A program made the position numbers and the translations under genes. Source: Pseudobacter ginsenosidimutans (lineage in GTDB: Bacteria > Bacteroidota > Bacteroidia > Chitinophagales > Chitinophagaceae). From it: DNA of 64,000 bases. The stretch covers positions 7,175,342-7,239,341 of the forward strand of contig NZ_CP042431.1 in assembly GCF_007970185.1 (NCBI RefSeq), in the 5' to 3' direction. A model generated the notes under the pieces. The model was given only the letters and a program-made list of their open reading frames with translations, had not been told where the DNA came from and did not search any database. How positions within the stretch are numbered: the first letter of the stretch is position 1; the number at the start of each line of letters is the position of its first letter. Shown piece by piece: positions 63,066-64,000 of this stretch.

Positions 63066-63914
63066 ATGAAACACCTTATCCCTGTAATGATTCCCGTACT
63101 GTTTATTATCGCAGGTTGTTTCAATCCGGAATCAGCCGGGCATCAGGGCAAGAAGGATAGTAGCAGTCCGGCAGAGCCCGTAAAAATCACTTATACTATA
63201 ACGGTCACCCTTCCACACGATACCAGCTATTTCACGGAAGGACTGGAATATTACGATGGTAAGCTCTGGGAATCTTCAGGCGGCAATATGACGGAAAGCC
63301 CCTACCCGTCTGTAATTGGAGTAGTAAATACCAAAACAGGGAAAAACGATCCGCATGCAGTGCTGGATCGTAGAAAATATTTCGCAGAAGGTATTACCTT
63401 CTTCAATAATAAAATGTACTGGCTCACGCTGGACAATGGCCTCGGTTTCGTGTACGATGCCACTACTTTCAAACAACTCAAAAGTTTCAAACTTCCCTCT
63501 CTGGAAAAAAAAGGCTGGGGACTGACGCACGATGCACATCACCTCATCATGAGCGACGGCACAGACCGGCTGTACTTCCTCCATCCCGATTCACTGAACC
63601 TGGTGAAATATATCAAAGTGTCCGATCATAACGGCCCCATCAACAACCTGAATGAACTGGAATTCATCAACGGTTATGTCTACGCCAATCAATGGCTCAC
63701 TACCTGGATACTCGTTATCGATCCGGCAACAGGTATTGTAAAAGCGAAGATCGATCTGGAGGAATTGCAAAAAGAGGCCGATCAAAAAACGGCGGAGAGA
63801 CGGGAACTCAATGGTATTGCCTACAACCCGGCTACAGATCGTTTGATGATCACCGGTAAGAAATGGCCCATGATGTATGAGATCACATTGAACAGCTGGT
63901 TCAGGGAACCCTGA
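63066..63914 (+). CDS. Glutaminyl-peptide cyclotransferase, lipoprotein (copy B)
   Basis: The 282-residue lipoprotein (lipobox IIAGC) is a paralogue of the preceding gene: LPHDTSYFTEGLEYYDGKLWESSGG, WGLTHDAHHLIMSDGTDRLYFLHP, NNLNELEFINGYVYANQWLTTWILVIDPATGIVKAKIDL and LNGIAYNPATDRLMITGKKWPMMYEI align directly with it, so the pair arose by tandem duplication with considerable divergence. Both keep the Glu, Asp and Trp-rich positions of the family, so both are likely active. They form an operon. Confidence 0.92.
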   Translation: MKHLIPVMIPVLFIIAGCFNPESAGHQGKKDSSSPAEPVKITYTITVTLPHDTSYFTEGLEYYDGKLWESSGGNMTESPYPSVIGVVNTKTGKNDPHAVLDRRKYFAEGITFFNNKMYWLTLDNGLGFVYDATTFKQLKSFKLPSLEKKGWGLTHDAHHLIMSDGTDRLYFLHPDSLNLVKYIKVSDHNGPINNLNELEFINGYVYANQWLTTWILVIDPATGIVKAKIDLEELQKEADQKTAERRELNGIAYNPATDRLMITGKKWPMMYEITLNSWFREP

Positions 63915-63917
63915 TCA

Positions 63918-64000
63918 TCAGGGTCTGATCACATAGATCAGGGAACTGCAACGGGAATGATTGCCCTTTCCGGCCTTGAGGTTGGAGCGCAGCCCATTGA
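63918..64000 (-). CDS. C-terminal fragment of a protein running off the window
   Basis: On the minus strand an open frame enters from beyond 64000 and ends at a TGA (63918-63920) reading NGLRSNLKAGKGNHSRCSSLIYVIRP. The residue mix looks coding and the placement, converging on the cyclotransferase stop with a 3-nt gap, is plausible. Too short to assign a function. Confidence 0.4.
   Translation of the reverse strand, partial: NGLRSNLKAGKGNHSRCSSLIYVIRP

Noticed and set aside
1-64000. tRNA or rRNA genes, CRISPR arrays, insertion sequences, phage genes
   Set aside because: No T-loop/anticodon patterns, regular direct repeats with spacers, transposase/integrase or phage structural proteins were recognised on either strand.

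Overview
The window is a gene-dense, moderate-GC chromosomal segment from a Bacteroidota, most likely family Chitinophagaceae. Support: a SusC/SusD pair, two secreted proteins with type IX secretion C-terminal sorting domains, bacillithiol deacetylase BshB1, bifunctional HisB and HisIE, a GlnRS-type glnS, absence of Shine-Dalgarno signals, and promoters of the Bacteroidota type (TTTG, about 19 nt, TAnnTTTG). No tRNA, rRNA, CRISPR array, prophage or transposase gene was seen.

Layout. 0-9.7 kb: small secreted and membrane proteins, a two-component system, AlkD-like repair protein, an A-type Fe-S protein, a stand-alone methylmalonyl-CoA mutase alpha subunit, a GNAT enzyme, an M20 amidohydrolase and a Cys/Gly-tailed membrane protein. 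9.7-16 kb: glnS, a YggS-type PLP protein, an acyl-CoA dehydrogenase, arginase and a secreted unknown, then a large palindromic repeat. 16-34.7 kb: a minus-strand biosynthetic supercluster holding all histidine genes (hisG-hisD-hisC-[sugar dehydrogenase-cytochrome c]-hisB ... hisH-hisA-hisF-[small membrane protein]-hisIE) with a DUF4145 gene and a complete trpEGDCFBA operon between hisB and hisH, followed by a TlpA thioredoxin and an RmlD-like reductase. 34.8-50.9 kb: GH16 and GH20 glycosidases, universal stress protein, LysR regulator, threonine synthase, methyltransferase, an MntA antitoxin with a wrecked HepT partner, the AguB/AguA agmatine-to-putrescine pair, desaturase, BshB1, a serine hydrolase and lpdA. 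51-64 kb: a SAM-I riboswitch and poly-Cys leader ahead of SusCD, T9SS cargo proteins, DUF4197 lipoprotein, FAD oxidoreductase, two palindromic repeats, M43 protease and two tandem glutaminyl cyclases.

The most notable content is regulatory and structural. (1) The his and trp operons each start with an unannotated leader peptide (four consecutive His codons, five in all; three consecutive Trp codons) followed by an intrinsic terminator and a competing antiterminator, i.e. ribosome-mediated attenuation. Both leader ORFs start only 6-10 nt after the -7 promoter box and are probably leaderless. (2) The SusCD operon is preceded by a SAM-I riboswitch and then by a short ORF with five consecutive Cys codons, suggesting two layers of sulfur control on an outer-membrane uptake system. 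(3) Three copies of a 150-265 bp palindromic element share a conserved core while their outer arms differ between copies yet remain self-complementary within each copy. (4) Three genes (hisD, a GH16 glucanase, a small Lys-rich protein) each lack exactly one base in or beside a homopolymer run, which looks like systematic assembly error or recent mutation.
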